Assembly (NCBI RefSeq): GCF_905220415.1 | Contig: NC_059540.1 | Coordinates: forward strand, 255,501-319,500 | Direction: 5' to 3' | Origin: Colias croceus | Lineage: Eukaryota; Arthropoda; Insecta; Lepidoptera; Pieridae | Length of the DNA stretch: 64,000 nucleotides | Shown here: in pieces, positions 12,501 through 22,631 of the stretch | Position numbering within the stretch: the first letter of the stretch is position 1 | Layout: the number at the start of each line of letters is the position of its first letter | The notes under the pieces: generated by a model | Told to the model about the DNA's origin: nothing | What the model saw: the letters and a program-made list of their open reading frames with translations, nothing else | Database searches by the model: none | Program-made: the position numbers and the translations under genes

Positions 12501-13538
12501 ATCTGGGATTTAAATACAGTAGGTATGGACAATATTCATAAATACGAGTATAATATATCATTATCTACATAGCCCATGGGACAAACCCATCATAATACGT
12601 GATATCGAGATTACAAGAAACCTGTTCACGATCATTGATGCGCATGCGCATCCTATGAAATCACGTAGATCCATTGCAATTGATACTTATAATTCCTATT
12701 AGACTAGAGTTATGAACATGAAAACTTTTCATGATATATATTTTGAGATTCTCACTCCCAGATTGATTGCCATAATAGAACTATTCAAATTCAACAATTA
12801 AATTGTCATTTTTCACATCACTATAAACATTAATTTATAGTGAATGTGAGTGAGAGTGTGAGTGATTAATATTTTTAAGTAATATTAACAAATAATATAT
12901 TATTATATTAGTTTAAAGAATCGAATTCACAACACAAACATAAATACTCATTAAAATAATAATAATTAAGATAATCTTGATTATCTATTGTCTATAATCA
13001 ATATATAATAAGCCATGAAGATATATTCCGTTATGTAAATTGAGATCGAGACAGATTAGCTCTTATCTCATCTCAATCGCGGCAAGCTCTTCAAAGCTCA
13101 AGCATCCATTATAAATTATAATGCTGGGAATATTGCACAAGTTCACGTATTGTTATAATTCAAATAAGGTAATGACTTCCTACTCCCTGTTATATACAAA
13201 AACATCTTGACAATACGATACTACATAAACTATAAACTATACGTATAAAAATCGATGTTTTAAAGTATGTTTATAAACGTAATTTCAAGTTCAACGTATC
13301 AATAATTCTGCCTAACAAATTTCCTTCAAATATCAATAAAACCATACCACTCGTGTATCACAAACCAAAATAAAAACAAAAAACAGAAATCCACGACTTA
13401 AAATGTCATAAGGCGCTTATCCTTGTGCAAGGGTCATTGACCGTATTTGCGTAGGACCTGCGAACGCGAGGAAGACGCACAGAAGGGACAGCGGGGCCAT
13501 GGCGCACGTGCAGCCTCCGCGACGGCTAGCCGCTTACT
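2590..13538 (-). CDS. Gene C: secreted VWC-domain / mucin-like matrix protein, 11 exons, about 1087 residues
   Basis: The gene model joins 11 exons on the minus strand (coding lengths 43, 48, 213, 75, 231, 219, 769, 410, 114, 186 and 956 nt, total 3264). Nearly all junctions are phase 1, and the reading frame closes exactly. Domain order: signal peptide (MAPLSLLCVFLAFA), short linker, VWC1, linker, VWC2, VWC3, Thr/Ser-rich region, an acidic and Tyr/Pro-rich region, VWC4, a second Thr-rich region, and a half VWC ending at the stop. Each complete VWC has ten cysteines including the CC pair. VWC proteins are extracellular and may bind BMP-type ligands or build matrix; mucin-like Thr/Ser stretches are usually O-glycosylated. 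The architecture recalls insect tenectin, but I see no RGD motif and cannot confirm orthology. The weakest junction is the donor of exon 1. Gene A is a likely tandem relative. Confidence 0.8.
3707..3892 (-). CDS. Gene C exon 10: VWC domain 4
   Basis: A 186-nt phase 1-1 exon beginning GQCISNDGKQVAEGDS. It has ten cysteines in the VWC pattern, with CSICTC and NQCCGE. Donor GTAAGA is strong. It is separated from the first three VWC exons by the mucin-like exons 7 to 9. Confidence 0.84.
4063..4176 (-). CDS. Gene C exon 9: short Gly/Pro/Tyr linker
   Basis: A 114-nt phase 1-1 exon (acceptor TTTCAG, donor GTAAAA) encoding a 38-residue linker that starts GGFIPKGPGIIDEYYSVYS and ends QIDEK. It has no cysteine and could be skipped in frame. 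Confidence 0.7.
4297..4706 (-). CDS. Gene C exon 8: acidic, Tyr/Pro-rich spacer
   Basis: A 410-nt exon that enters in phase 2 and leaves in phase 1. It starts IIPFLAADAVVDDDDVAPK and contains repeated YP and IP pairs (FPVYYPTIDTKDIPYI, then YPVF and LYPLP). It has no cysteine. Reading on through the donor (GAAG followed by GTAGAC) gives a stop after about 20 codons, so the donor is probably used. Confidence 0.72.
4779..5547 (-). CDS. Gene C exon 7: Thr/Ser-rich mucin-like region
   Basis: A 769-nt exon that enters in phase 1 and leaves in phase 2. It encodes about 256 residues with many Thr, Ser, Lys and Glu, several NxS/T sequons (for example NGT, NCT, NVT, NTT, NIT) and one lone cysteine (in NCTAEL). 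This is a likely heavily glycosylated spacer. Donor GTGAGT is strong. Confidence 0.78.
5679..5897 (-). CDS. Gene C exon 6: VWC domain 3
   Basis: A 219-nt phase 1-1 exon beginning DCETSHDKWIGEGERVVSG. It has ten cysteines, with CTQCFC and GQCCPH, and ends in NHTRPEMKPALG. The acceptor is TTTCAG and the donor GTAATC. NHT is a possible N-glycosylation site. Confidence 0.85.
6191..6421 (-). CDS. Gene C exon 5: VWC domain 2
   Basis: A 231-nt phase 1-1 exon beginning ALPACVEGGTVYAAG. It has ten cysteines, with CEQCFC and GACCPQ as signature parts, a Pro-rich turn (CLPPPPGC) and a short hydrophilic end (DVAPERNPN). GC content is high. Confidence 0.85.
6566..6640 (-). CDS. Gene C exon 4: linker between VWC1 and VWC2
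   Basis: A 75-nt phase 1-1 exon (acceptor TTTCAG, donor GTATGT) encoding DGVNFVNGQALLEDTEVAAP and a short end. It has no cysteine. Symmetric phase means that it could be skipped without breaking the frame. Confidence 0.72.
6921..7133 (-). CDS. Gene C exon 3: VWC domain 1
   Basis: A 213-nt phase 1-1 exon starting KVELPSGCLYEGRW and ending PQIQCPG. It carries ten cysteines in the VWC pattern, including CLACTC in the first half and the CC pair in GECCPQ. It is much GC-richer than the flanking introns. Donor GTATGT. Confidence 0.85.
7480..7510 (-). repeat. tRNA-derived SINE remnant (B-box-like)
   Basis: On the minus strand this reads GGGTTTGAATCCCGCCTCGTG, close to the tRNA B box (GGTTCGAATCC). 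A related piece occurs at 36984-37005 in the other orientation. No full SINE can be traced. It lies in the 0.46-kb intron between exons 2 and 3 of gene C. Confidence 0.3.
7598..7645 (-). CDS. Gene C exon 2: short linker exon
   Basis: A 48-nt exon with a clean acceptor (TTTCAG) and a consensus donor (GTAAGT), both in phase 1. It encodes GCSEGVDRTIRKLRGN. It links the signal peptide to VWC1, and its strong splice sites in the right phase support the join to exon 1. Confidence 0.7.
12269..12429 (+). mobile_element. Short non-autonomous Helitron (161 bp)
   Basis: It starts TCTCGTGTCACAATG after an A and ends in CTAG before a T, as Helitrons do. Just before the end is a GC-rich hairpin (GCCGCGGGCGG). 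It lacks coding capacity. A relative with the same start lies at 32365-32511. Confidence 0.6.
12637..12652. promoter_or_regulatory. 16-bp perfect palindrome containing GCGCATGCGC
   Basis: GATGCGCATGCGCATC is a perfect palindrome in AT-rich surroundings and contains the core GCGCATGCGC bound by NRF-1-type factors (Ewg in flies). It lies in intron 1 of gene C, about 0.9 kb downstream of the inferred start. Function is inferred from the motif. Confidence 0.3.
13458..13538 (-). CDS. Gene C exon 1: 5'UTR and signal peptide
   Basis: The ATG at 13500 (minus) sits in a good context (GCGCCATGGC) and encodes MAPLSLLCVFLAFA plus one base, an ideal short signal peptide with likely cleavage after AFA. 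The phase, 1, is what exon 2 needs. The donor is CAG followed by GTCCTA, a poor match to GTRAGT, but the frame meets a stop soon after if it is not used. An arthropod initiator TCAGT at 13540-13536 gives a likely start of transcription near 13538, with a 38-nt 5'UTR and no TATA box. Confidence 0.62.
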
Positions 13539-13540
13539 GA
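13536..13540 (-). promoter_or_regulatory. Candidate initiator (TCAGT) of gene C
   Basis: On the minus strand TCAGT, the arthropod initiator consensus, stands 38 nt before the start codon, in a locally GC-rich patch. No TATA box is seen about 30 bases upstream. This is inferred from motif and position only. Confidence 0.4.
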
Positions 13541-14739
13541 CTATCAGAGTATCAGAGCCTATCAGTACACACTACACCCACCTACACACCTACAAAACAC
13601 CATACAGAACTATGAGCTTAGCCGCTTTTACACTGGATGGATACGGGACGACTACGTCTGAGAGAGAAGCTTCGATAACTGAAGTTTATTTACTTTATAA
13701 AGATTGCATTTTTGTAAAAATAAATGTTATAAATAATGTGAAAAATTATGTGAACGATTTCGAAAAGAGACTACACAGGACTGCGTTTTATAATCGTTTG
13801 CTTTACTCTCTATAAGTAGAGCAAGCGAATATAAAACAAACAATTCCGAAAACATTGTCACAGTTCATACATTTTGGCATCTACTCAACCGTATCACCTT
13901 TAACTGTGTTATGGAAAAACGCCCAGTTTTAAAAGTGTTGCATCGAAGTACATTGCTGCTTGCGTTTGAAAATAAATAATAAGCTTTTCATTTTCCATGT
14001 GAACCAGCAATGGACATCGATTTAACGGGACGATTATCAGTTATCAATACAATGTAATGTAGGAACTGACATTCACACAATATATCAAACAAGTGCTCGA
14101 TTTATATATTTTTTACTTTGAACAACTTCTTGGCGGTTGGCGAGTTTTTTATGTAGAGCTTTACGTATGATATGAAATTTATTAATATGAAAGGAAATTA
14201 TATTATTTATGAATGAATTACGTTTTTCATGTACTAATATAGACAGAAATGCGTCGTTCTTTTTTTCGACCAAATTTAAATTGATTTGGCGGGACTTTCG
14301 TGCCACCATTTTCCTTTAAAATTTAAATTGTTTTCATGTACGTTAATGTTTCATTACATTTATAGATTAGAAATTAGATTGTTAATTTTCAGAATTTCAA
14401 AATACATAAATATAATTAGGTGTAATTAAAAAAAAACGCTCTACGTATTAATTGTTAGCAACAAAGTAGTCTAAAATTCTGTCTTCACTTTTTCTCAACC
14501 GAAACATACCACCAACGTCATGGCGTCAGAAGTAATTACAATTAACAACAATTAACATGCACTGGTCTTAATGTCTTGGGATTATGGTGAACAATTTGTA
14601 ATGAGCTTACAATGTCCCTTAATTATTATATTACGTACCTAGAGTGATAAAAGAAATGACGAATGGTGTGTGTTTGTTGCTGACAAATATTAAATACCAA
14701 GCTAACATGAGAATATATACCAAGTCTATTTATTTTTAT
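13541..14739. other. Intergenic stretch upstream of gene C
   Basis: The region behind the gene C initiator holds no gene or repeat that I can support. The open frame at 13447-13815 on the plus strand is antisense to exon 1 and is not credible as a gene. Confidence 0.4.
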
Positions 14740-14784
14740 TTATTAAAGTGAAACTTTTATTACATCGCCTCAAACTTTTTGGTC

Positions 14785-14858
14785 TGTGTAGCGCATGTCG
14801 CGTGTATCGCGGCAACCGAGTAGGTATTACCTACTCGGCACGCGACATGCGCTACACA
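14785..14858. repeat. Compound hairpin at the left border of the minisatellite
   Basis: A perfect 20-bp inverted repeat (14785-14804 with 14839-14858, start TGTGTAGCGCATG) encloses a second inverted repeat of CCGAGTAGGT and ACCTACTCGG at 14816-14838. The inner arm shares the GAGTAG word with the array that follows, so the array may have grown from it. Confidence 0.7.
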
Positions 14859-14885
14859 AAGCAGTGTTCCGAACCGTTCGAACAA

Positions 14886-14917
14886 TTTCATTTTACCGGG
14901 GTTTCATAAAACCACAC
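14886..14917 (+). repeat. Left copy of a direct repeat flanking the minisatellite
   Basis: The segment TTTCATTTTACCGGGGTTTC and the following ATAAAACCACAC recur at 16970-17002 with a few changes. Its core GGTTTCATAAAACC is itself a near palindrome. Confidence 0.6.
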
Positions 14918-14939
14918 CCTTGGATATGTCGCCATGACC

Positions 14940-16912
14940 TCACCTTCACCGAGTAGGCCGAGTAGGTAGACCATACCTATTACCGAGTAGACCAAGTAGA
15001 CTGCACCTTCGAGTAGACCAAACCTATTACCGAGTAGACGAAGTAGACCGCTCCTTCGAGTAAACCAAACCTATTACCGAGTAGACCAATTAGACCGCAC
15101 CTTCGAGTAGACCATACCTATTACCGAGTAGACCAAGTAGACCGCACCTTCGAGTAGACCAAACCTATTACCGAGTAGACCAAGTAGACCGCACCTTCAC
15201 CGATTAGTCCAAGTAGACCATACCTATTACCGAGTCGACCAAGTAGACCACACCTTCGAGTAGACTAATCCTATTACCGAGTAGACCAAGTAGACCAATC
15301 CTATTATCGAATAGACCAAGTAGACCACATCAATTTCCGAGTAGACCAAGTAGACTGCACCTTCACAGAGAAGACCAAGTAGACCGCACCTTCACCGAGT
15401 AGACCAAGTAGACCGTACCTTCACCGAGTAGACCAAGTAGACCACACCAATTTCCGAGTAGACTACATCAATTTCCGAGTAGACCAAGTAGACCGCACCT
15501 TCGAGTAGACCAAACCTATTACCGAGTAGACCAAGTAGACCGCACTTTCACCGATTAGTCCAAGTAGACCAATCCTATTATCGAATAGACCAAGTAGACC
15601 ACATCAATTTCCGAGTAGACCAAGTAGACCGCACCTTCACCGAGTAGACCAAGTATACCACACCAATAGACCACATCAATTTCCGAGTAGACCAAGTAGA
15701 CCGCACCTTCACCGAGTAGACCAAGTATACCACACCAAATTCCGAGTAGACCAAGTATACCACACCAAATTCCGAGTAGAACAAGTAGACCGCACCTTCA
15801 CAGAGAAGACCAAGTAGACCACACCAATTTCCGAGTAGTCTACATCAATTTCCGAGTAGACCAAGTAGACCGTACATTCGAGGAGACCAAACCTATTACC
15901 GAGTAGACCAATTAGACCGCTCCTTCGAGTAGACCATACCTAGATTACCAAGTAGACCAAGTAGACCGCACCTTCGAGTAGACCAAACCTATTACCGAGT
16001 AGACCAAGTAGACCGCACCGATTAGTCCAAGTAGACCAATCCTATTACCGAGTAGACCAAGTAGACCGAACATTCGAGGTGACCAAACCTATTACCGAGT
16101 AGACCAAGTAGACCGCACCGATTAGTCCAAGTAGACCAATCCTATTATCGAATAGACAAAGTAGACCACATCAATTTCCGAGTAGACCAAGTAGACCGCA
16201 CCTTCACCGAGTAGACCAAGTATACCGCACCAAATTCCGAGTAGACCAAGTATACCACACCAAATTCCGAGTAGAACAAGTAGACCACACTTTCATAGAG
16301 AAGACCAAGTAGACCGCACCTTCACCGAGTAGACCAAGTAGACCGTACCTTCACCGAGTAGACCAAGTAGACCACAACAATTTCCGAGTAGACTACATCA
16401 ATTTCCGAGTAGAACAAGTAGACCGCACCTTCACAGAGAAGACCAAGTAGACCGCACCTTCACCGAGTAGACCAAGTAGACCGTACCTTCACCGAGTAGA
16501 CCAAGTAGACCACACCAATTTCCGAGTAGACTTCATCAATTTCCGAGTAGACCAAGTAGACCGCACATTCGAGTAGACCAAACCTATTACCGAGTAGACC
16601 AAGTAGACCGCACCTTCGAGTAGACCAAACCTATTACCGAGTAGACCAAGTAGATCGCACATTCGAGTAGACCAAACCTATTACTGAGTAGACCAATAAG
16701 ACCGCTCCTTCGAGTAGACCATACCTATTACCGAGTAGACCAAGTAGATCGCACATTCGAGTAGACCAAACCTATTACTGAGTAGACCAATAAGACCGCT
16801 CCTTCGAGTAGACCATACCTATTACCGAGTAGACCAATTAGACCACTCCTTCGAGTAGACCATACCTATTACCGAGTAGACCAAGTAGACCGCTCCTTCG
16901 AGTAGACCAAAA
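14940..16912. repeat. Degenerate GAGTAGACCA minisatellite array, about 2 kb
   Basis: The whole stretch is built of variants of CCGAGTAGACCAAGTAGACC joined by short spacers such as GCACCTTCGAG, AAACCTATTA and CACCAATTT. Units of roughly 29 and 46 bp alternate, with larger blocks recurring (for example 15300-15500 against 16140-16400). Open frames inside it on the minus strand (15578-15784) come from the repeat and are not genes. It ends abruptly at CCAAAATGAATCGG. Confidence 0.9.
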
Positions 16913-16969
16913 TGAATCGGTCGAACCGTACGATAATTATCGTACAAATACGATAATTTTGTGCCTAAG

Positions 16970-17002
16970 TTTCACTTTTACCGTGGTTTCATAAAACCAC
17001 AC
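16970..17002 (+). repeat. Right copy of the direct repeat flanking the minisatellite
   Basis: It matches the left copy at 14886-14917, including GGTTTCATAAAACCACAC. The pair suggests that the array is internal to a mobile element or arose between two copies. Confidence 0.6.
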
Positions 17003-19347
17003 AACATTTTTTTTTTGATACTCAAATCATTACACGCATACTGTTCTGTGATTACACCATATTAGTTACACGATTAAAATAAAGTAGAAACTAATTAAAC
17101 TTATTTTTATAATATAAAATCTTATAAAAGATAAGTGTGTCCTCTTCTGGTTCACTCTATGTTTTTCCAAAAATATTAGAACCTAAAAATAAATTGATTG
17201 TTATTTGTAAGGCTTTCAGTATGTCTTATCTTTAATATAAATTTTCTCACGATAGGCTTTGTCCTTAAGTCACCTGCTAGTATCATATCCAACTTTATAC
17301 CCAGTTATTTTAACTATATGACTGATAATTAGGTCTAGGCGGATGCTGGTTGAGCCCTAGGATTCCTAACGGTGTGCGGCGACGGCGGCCCGTGTGTTCC
17401 GGCTTAATTGTGATAATAATTAACACAAAAACACCTATAGTATCCAACTCACCATTAGCTAAGACATTTTAAACTGTTAAAGGAAAACCTTGGATGTAAC
17501 AGTACTGGATTCTCCAGTAATTGAATTAGCTAATTATCGATAAGTAACGACACCTCGGCAACTGTTTAATCTATTATATACCTCCTATACGAATGTTTAT
17601 TTTATTTGCTTCTAATGTAGCCTGTAGGTGAAGAGTTTGAACTTCCATAAGTTTGTGATGTAAACATTTAAAGCACTTCTAACTTTGTATTTTGCTACTT
17701 ATGTAAATGATGTTTATGAACTTATTTGGAAATGCAGGCAATAGGCTTGGTGAGTTACAAAACAATACCGTTTACGAATGTCGGAACAATAATTATGGAT
17801 GGTGATCGGATGTTACGTCACTGGTCTGCTCTACCGCGACTGCAATTGAGGCCATAGAGTTATCGATGTACCCGTGGGTTAGCCGTAAGTTATATATTGT
17901 ATCGCCTGTGAGTTATATCATGGACTTAGTAATAATATGACTTCCGAAGAGAAAGCTTACATTTTAAGAAAATTAATGAAAGGACGATATGTCAGTGTTT
18001 TCACCGGATAAAATTTTCTGACTCAAAACTATTTTTAAACCGAATTAATACGATCGAAGAATTAATAGATATTATAAACTTAGATCATTTTCCCGTTTTC
18101 ACGTTTATATTTTTCTTAGTAATCTAACTTTATTTTTCACAATCTTCAGTATTACGAGGTTATATAATTAGAGACAACCCTTAGAGGATGTATGAAGTAT
18201 ATTGTAAAAACCGCGGAATCTCAGCCGCGTCGGTCAGCGACACCACTGTTGGATTCTGCGCTATTTTTAATTATTACTCAACTGAAAAATAAAGATTCAT
18301 TGACTCTTATAGATAGTGTAGTTTTTCAAAATCTTTCGAAATAAATAAGACGTAGGTAAGCCAGAAAAATACTAGAGTTTTCCAAGTTACAGAGTAAAAT
18401 AATGATGACTTTCACAGTTAAGATTAAACGAAATCCTAAACATATGGTCATAGGAAATAGGGATCTCTATTTCCTGACACTTCTCACACAAGCATTAATA
18501 ATAATTATGAAGTCATTATATAATTGAAAAACATTTCCTTTGTCGGTGAAAACAAAATGAACATTAGAATAACCTAAAACCCATATCTGGTGGAGGATGG
18601 TGATAATTACAATGTGTCGGTAATTAGGTATTCTCGGGAGTGGTCACTGGAGGGGGTGCAGACGAAGAGGGGTGGGAGGAAGGTCGCAAAAACATTGCGC
18701 TCCCACACGCCGCTGTCACTAAGCGCATCATATTTATTGGGGTGTGTACAAACTGTGTGTTACATTTATTTATGTTTATTTTATACTCTTATATGACATC
18801 GATAAATGAACATATTATAACTCATTTTAATTTATTATGAAATAAAACATAAACTTATCTTCCATACTGATAATTATACTCACGGTCCATTTCAGTATCT
18901 AACTATTAACCTGAAAGAATTTTTTAAAGCTCTTTTAAACTATTGAACTTAATTTTGTTGAAACCATGTTGGTTTACCATCTACATATAATTTAGAATCT
19001 AAATACGTTATTCACTCACAAAATGTATTTTTTTGACAATATACATCCTCTCCCAAGGTTTTTATCTATTCCAAAATTCATCAAAATCTGCTCGGTGGTT
19101 TAGCAGGATTTTCAGATAGAGTTATTTTCGTATTTATAATATTTGTGAATATAATATAGATTTCTAGGCTTAATATCTTTAATTATCTAACTTTGTGCAC
19201 TTAGCCCAACAACAGAGCACGTTATAATGATAATATCAACTCGTCAATGGCACTACATTGCTGAGTGTATAATTACCAGTGTTAGATAAATGTTAATAAA
19301 CTCCGATTTGCCCAGGGACGTGCCAGGGATACACAATATATTCCCTA
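17003..19347. other. Intergenic stretch without recognised gene
   Basis: AT-rich sequence. Short frames at 18590-18840 overlap each other on the same strand and show no domain or splice support. Nothing else can be supported. Confidence 0.4.
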
Positions 19348-19578
19348 CTAGATGTTGCCCGCAGCTTTGCTTGCGTGGAAAAGATAAATTTTCATGGTAT
19401 AAGTTTTCATCCCCTATTTCACCCCTTTAGGTGATGAATTTTCTAAAATCCTTTCTTAGGGGACGCCTACGTTATGACATCTACCTGCATGCCAAATTTC
19501 AGCCCGATACGTTCAGTGGTTTGGGCTGTGCGTCGATAGATCACTATATCAGTCACCTTTGAGTTTTATATATATAGA
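19348..19578 (-). mobile_element. Non-autonomous Helitron (231 bp), minus orientation
   Basis: On the minus strand it starts TCTATATATATAAAAC after an A, and ends with the GC-rich stem GCGGGCAACAT and CTAG before a T. It has no coding capacity. Confidence 0.55.
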
Positions 19579-19792
19579 TTTTTAAACGGATTAATATTGA
19601 AAAAAAGTTTCATATATTTACTGTAAGACAGTCGGCTCTTATGAATATAGAGTAAGGTAGATAACTATCGCTATAGGAGAATAACAAATAACTATCATCT
19701 TTATAAAATTTCTTTATTTGATTACTAATTCTTACTTATACACACTAAAAGGTATTGAGGATTATTTTATAAACAGTTTTGATATCAGGTAA

Positions 19793-20053
19793 TCTATACT
19801 ATAATATTATTATAAAGCGAAAGAGTTTGTTTGAACGCGCTAATCTCAGGAACTACTGGTCCGATTTGAAATATTCTTTCAGTGTTAGATAGCCCATTCA
19901 TCGAGGAAGACTATAGACTCTATAATATCACCATGCTAAGACGAACAGCCCCCCTAGCCAAGTGTCTTTCTGTTAGCGTAGCGTTCAATAGAATAGACTT
20001 GGCTAGGGGGGCAGGAGTGGAGCCATGCGGGTGAATCCGCAGAGTGCAGCAAG
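19793..20053 (+). mobile_element. Non-autonomous Helitron with an inserted hairpin
   Basis: It starts TCTATACT after an A and ends CAAG (decayed CTAG) before a T. Close relatives lie at 51829-52030 and 59684-60099, which share GAACGCGCTAATCTCAGG-like and GTGGAGCCACGCGGG-like blocks. Only this copy carries an extra segment of about 65 bp at 19948-20012, absent from the relatives. Confidence 0.6.
19948..20012. repeat. 16-bp stem hairpin inserted in the Helitron
   Basis: GCCCCCCTAGCCAAGT (19948-19963) pairs perfectly with ACTTGGCTAGGGGGGC (19997-20012) around a loop of 33 nt. It is missing in the two related Helitron copies, so it is probably a tiny terminal-inverted-repeat insertion. Confidence 0.65.
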
Positions 20054-22092
20054 TATTCAATGCAAGGAAAAGTAAATTGAAAATCTTCCTATACCTATAA
20101 TTCAATAAATAGAGCAATAAAAATGTTTATTTTAAGATACTTTTTTAAACAATCACACCCAAAACTGTACCATGTAGTACTTATCATTTCCCTTATTTAC
20201 GTACTAGGTATACATTTCCTAACGTATTCCGTCATCGAGCGTCAACAAAATAGTCGCAGACCACACACGCGGCTAACGGTAGATCATAACATTAATTAAC
20301 TGTATCAAATACCGCGGTGTCGCCTCACACTTCCTTCTACATTAACTATTCACACGTACAGACGATTCGATTCCCACGGGTGGGACTTTTTCAAGAATAT
20401 CGTGTATTTTTCTTGGAAAACTGTACTTGTTTATACAGTTTTCATGGAAAAAAATCGAACGTGAAGGAATCAATCAAGGAATTTTCAAATCATTGTACTT
20501 CAGAAATCAGGTTGTAACAAATAAAACAAGAATTGCTCTTTTTTAACGTATTTAACACGTTATTTTTCTTTATAATTGTTTTTCTACTTTATACAGGGAA
20601 AATTTGTTAAAAAACATATTTTGTACAGGGAAAATTTGTTAAAGTAAAAAATATTTTTGTTATTAATATAAATAATATAAATATTACATTGGTACGTGAG
20701 ATGTACCTACCTACGTGTATTAAAAAGCTCATCACTCCAAAATATAATGATACTTTTAAAAGGCGCCATCTGTTTTGTGAGTATACAAACAGATATGGAT
20801 GTAAAGTAGTCACCACAGTGATTACTTTGTGAAGTTTTCTTTAGAGACACTAGATAGAGCCACTATCAATTCTTAAAAAAATAATTATTAAATACGTACT
20901 TACTTGAATCATTATGTAATATATTTAAAGGAATATATAATAAAGGAGAAATATACGGTATTCCTTTTTAATCAAGTAATGTAATAATTGTTGTCGTTTT
21001 GTTTCCTCAGTATGCGGTCTAACGAAATCCCAATGTAGAGTCGTTTGAACTACTTTACTCTACTCTAGAAAAAGGCAATCAGACGATTACTTTAACTAAA
21101 TATGTACATATAATTCTTACCTTTAGTGTATTTATTATTTACTGCTCTCTCTTTATATACAAATAGAACTTATAATATTGTATAGAGGTAAAGTTTCCAT
21201 TTCTAACTTTAAATGTATACAATTATTTACATTAGTTTATTTGTAGGGGCTTTTCCAGTGTATGTCTGTGGCAAGAGGTTTATTTTTCATCACTATATGC
21301 ATCTTTATATATTACCCAGCGATATTACTTACCAGGCATTTACTGCAAGATTGTTTTGAGGCATTAAAAACAATTGCTTGTGGCTCTCACACTTGTAAAC
21401 ATTAGAGATGATAATGTAACAATGTATAGATATTCAATATGTACCTAATGCTTACGAAAAACAAGGCATTACTTAGATGCGCTGTCACGATAAAACTAAC
21501 TAGACACTTTCATCTGATAAACTATCAATCGTTAATGGCATGGTATGGAATGGTAATGGCTGTGATGTAATGTCTTATAAATATCATATTATGTGTAAAT
21601 GTTTTATTGTATGTACACATCTACAACCGTATTTATGTATGTTTTTTCTTTAGGCATGTAAGTGATCCCACTAAATGCATGAGTATCATACTTATTATAG
21701 TTTTACTCTTTTCTGTAATTTTTCCATATACCATTTTAATTATAAACATGGCTTTACTGAATACTCCATTAAAAATAACTACGTGTGTAGGTAACTCCTA
21801 AACCACTGTACGATTTTTTATAAAATTTTCAACATCGATAGTTAGTTTGTTTTCTTGACAAGAATCCATTGCAATCCTTGCTGGATGGATTCAAGAAAAG
21901 AAAAGTTAATGTATATAAAACGATATGGTTAATGTAAAACTACTAACGATAAAGTCAAATGCACGCGAGCGATTACGGTTACCTAATTAATATTATTTAC
22001 TTGTTACCTCATGACCTTGCGTAATTAAGTTATTGTATAATAATAATAGATTAAAAAAATTAAAAAACACGCTTTTTATAGAAAACCGAACT
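20054..22092. other. Intergenic stretch without recognised gene
   Basis: AT-rich. A short direct repeat (ACAGGGAAAATTTGTTAAA) occurs twice near 20594-20645. Short frames here show no domain or splice support. Confidence 0.4.
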
Positions 22093-22631
22093 AAATAATA
22101 TAAAGTGAAAAAACTAAAACCCAACTACGACTATAACCGGCGCTGAAAAAGTATAAAACAAGATTTCAGAATACTGAACTGAACAAAGTTGCTAATGTAG
22201 TTGCAAGTAAATGGACACAGTAGACTCTACCAAGATGCCTTCGTTGTTAATTGACAATAATGTCATACAATACTATTCTGAAGTATGCAATATTCCGCTA
22301 TGTAAAGATAAATTTTCATGTTTGGAAAGGCGTAGTCACACGTTGTTGAAGTGCTACGGTAGATAGGTACATATTATGTAACGTGTGACTACGCCTTTCC
22401 AAACATGAAAATTTATCTTTACATAGTGGAATATTGCATACTTCAGAATAGTATTGTATGACATTATTGTCAATTTACAACGAAGGCATCTTGGTAGAGT
22501 CTACTGTGTCCATTTACTTGCAACTACATTAGCAACTTTGTTCAGTTCAGTATTCTGAAATCTTGTTTTATACTTTTTCAGCGCCGGTTATAGTCGTAGT
22601 TGGGTTTTAGTTTTTTCACTTTATATTATTT
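22093..22631. repeat. 539-bp near-perfect palindrome (fold-back)
   Basis: Two arms of about 252 bp (22093-22344 and 22380-22631) are inverted copies with only a few mismatches and a loop of about 35 nt. The outer ends read AAATAATATAAAGTG and CACTTTATATTATTT. The high arm identity suggests a recent origin or active correction. No coding frame is present. It could be a fold-back transposon or an inverted duplication able to make long double-stranded RNA. Confidence 0.88.

Larger units (their letters stand above)
7646..13457 (-). other. Intron 1 of gene C, about 5.8 kb
   Basis: This is AT-rich intron sequence. It holds a 16-bp palindrome and a short Helitron, both described separately, near its far end. 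Otherwise I see no exon with credible splice sites and no RNA gene. Confidence 0.55.

Noticed and set aside
13447..13815. 122-codon plus-strand frame
   Set aside because: It is antisense to the gene C signal-peptide exon and shows no domain.
15578..15784. Repetitive open frame on the minus strand inside the minisatellite
   Set aside because: Its Val/Tyr/Ser repeats mirror the DNA repeat unit; there is no start context, domain or splice support.
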